Under the pieces are notes generated by a model. It searched no databases, had not been told where the DNA came from, and saw nothing but the letters and a program-made list of their open reading frames with translations. Shown here one piece after another: positions 6,421 through 7,071 of a stretch of 7,071 bases of DNA (positions are counted from its first letter, which is position 1; each line of letters opens with the position of its first letter). A program made the translations under genes and the position numbers. Source of the DNA: an uncultured Micrococcales bacterium. GTDB taxonomy: Bacteria; Actinomycetota; Actinomycetes; Actinomycetales; Microbacteriaceae. The DNA is taken from positions 1-7,071 of the forward strand of contig CAIJWY010000227.1 in assembly GCA_903824455.1 (NCBI GenBank), written 5' to 3'.

Positions 6421-6939
6421 CTAGCTTCGGCAGCGTGAGCGCTGAGTTGCTAAACGGCCCTGTTGGTCGGCTAAATCCTTTTGACTACGAGCTAGGTTCG
6501 AAAGCGCAGTTGCAGCTACGCGATTGGCGGTTCCAGCCTCTGTCGTGGCAAGTTTGAGCCGAGCTTCCAAACTGGTGAGGTTGTTTGATTCATTTTTCGC
6601 CTGAGCCAAATATCCTCTCGCAATTGAGGGACTAGAAACTGCGTACTTCGCAGCGAGTACGCCTAAGTCAACAATTTTCTTTTTTGAGGCGTCGCGCTTC
6701 ACTGCGAGGTCATTCACTTTAGCGTTCGCGGTGTTCAACTTGCCTTGCGCTTTGTTGTACTTCTGCTGGTCGGTGCCTACTTTGGTCTGGCGAATGTTCA
6801 CCTGGTTTTGCTGGCTCTGTATCGAATTGTTTTCGCTCGAAGTGCAAACCCTTGTGGCAGCTTGGCTAGGCATGGGAACCATGGCAGTCAATGCCAGTAT
6901 TATCGCCACGGCAAATAGCCTTTGATTTTTGCGTTTCAT
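6421..6939 (-). CDS. Secreted basic protein, predicted cysteine-clasped helical hairpin (function unknown)
   Basis: I do not recognise a named family. The 172-residue product starts with a signal peptide: basic MKRKNQR, a hydrophobic core at about 8-20, then a likely type I cleavage after SQA at 25-27. The mature part of about 145 residues is rich in Q, N, A and K and nearly free of helix breakers from about 36 to 168. It has about 24 Lys/Arg against 10 Asp/Glu, so it is strongly basic. Only two cysteines exist, C32 just after the cleavage site and C170 two residues from the end. The sole mature proline, P104 in VSSPSIA (101-107), lies near their midpoint. This suggests two equal helices folding back as a hairpin closed by a disulfide. 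ATG at 6939 is 24 bp downstream of glmM, with only a weak GGGCG ribosome binding site. A wall-associated or scaffold role is possible but unproven. Confidence 0.75.
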   Translation of the reverse strand: MKRKNQRLFAVAIILALTAMVPMPSQAATRVCTSSENNSIQSQQNQVNIRQTKVGTDQQKYNKAQGKLNTANAKVNDLAVKRDASKKKIVDLGVLAAKYAVSSPSIARGYLAQAKNESNNLTSLEARLKLATTEAGTANRVAATALSNLARSQKDLADQQGRLATQRSRCRS

Positions 6940-6960
6940 GAATCGCCCGTTGTTAATTTG

Positions 6961-6966
6961 ATTCTA
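6961..6966 (-). promoter_or_regulatory. Candidate -10 element for the secreted coiled-coil gene
   Basis: TAGAAT on the minus strand matches the -10 consensus at 5 of 6 bases and overlaps the glmM stop codon. A start about 7 nt downstream would leave a leader of roughly 14 nt before ATG at 6939. The -35 is not convincing: TTGAAA (6986-6981) is only 14 nt away, and the sequence at 17 nt is TAGTTG. The gene may instead be read through from glmM. Confidence 0.3.
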
Positions 6967-7071
6967 CTGCGCGAGTCGTTTTTCAACTACCCTGGCGATG
7001 CGGTCGGCCCAGCCTTGAGCCTGACCCATCTCGGCGGCTTCCACCATCACGCGAATCAGCGGTTCGGTTCC
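6964..7071 (-). CDS. glmM: Phosphoglucosamine mutase, C-terminal 35 residues (5' part outside window)
   Basis: Only the last 35 codons and the TAG stop are present. They begin exactly in the family's C-terminal phosphate-binding loop: GTEPLIRVMVEA, followed by an amphipathic helix with WADRIARVVEK. This matches GlmM (E. coli also reads GTEPLIRVMVE) rather than the phosphomannomutases, whose loop usually differs after GTEP. GlmM converts glucosamine-6-phosphate, the GlmS product, to glucosamine-1-phosphate on the way to UDP-GlcNAc. The upstream catalytic serine and metal site lie beyond the edge. It is transcribed in the same direction as the coiled-coil gene that follows 24 bp later. The identification rests on a short but diagnostic piece and on glmS being nearby. 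Confidence 0.88.
   Translation of the reverse strand, partial: GTEPLIRVMVEAAEMGQAQGWADRIARVVEKRLAQ

Noticed and set aside
6431..6444. Inverted repeat CAGCG-TGAG-CGCTG near the convergent junction, considered as a terminator
   Set aside because: The stem is only 5 bp, no T-tract follows on either strand, and it lies inside the coiled-coil coding region.

Overview
The window looks like ordinary, very compact core chromosome of an actinobacterium. GC content is moderate, roughly 50-55% by eye. The gene set fits a small-genome member of the Microbacteriaceae, for example the freshwater Luna/Rhodoluna/Aquiluna group. This placement is inferred from gene order, the type I pantothenate kinase, the DUF4333-type lipoprotein and the moderate GC. 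It was not tested by any search.

From right to left on the minus strand, a glmS-led cluster runs glmS (3244-5097), acpS (2888-3235), alr (1785-2891), tsaE (1318-1788), tsaB (668-1321) and a rimI-tsaD fused frame (671 to beyond base 1). After the 8-bp glmS-acpS gap, each of the next four gene pairs overlaps by exactly 4 bases (ATGA or GTGA). This suggests one translationally coupled operon. It joins amino-sugar synthesis (GlmS), acyl carrier protein activation (AcpS), D-alanine supply for peptidoglycan (Alr), and the tRNA t6A37 machinery (TsaE, TsaB, TsaD) with the ribosomal protein acetyltransferase RimI.

Diverging from glmS across only 31 bp is coaA (5129-6082, + strand), followed by a small lipoprotein gene of DUF4333 type (6116-6418, TTG start). 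Facing them from the right on the minus strand are the last 35 codons of glmM (6964 to the window edge) and a secreted, basic, probably coiled-coil protein (6421-6939). The lipoprotein and coiled-coil genes converge with 2 bp between their stop codons. GlmM and GlmS, two enzymes of UDP-GlcNAc synthesis, therefore bracket coaA and two small envelope-protein genes.

No RNA gene, mobile element, CRISPR array or long repeat was seen, and no gene-free stretch exceeds about 35 bp. The points that deserve a second look are the in-frame RimI-TsaD fusion, the cysteine-bracketed helical-hairpin protein, and the tiny glmS/coaA divergent spacer with possible leaderless starts. I see no convincing previously undescribed multi-gene system.
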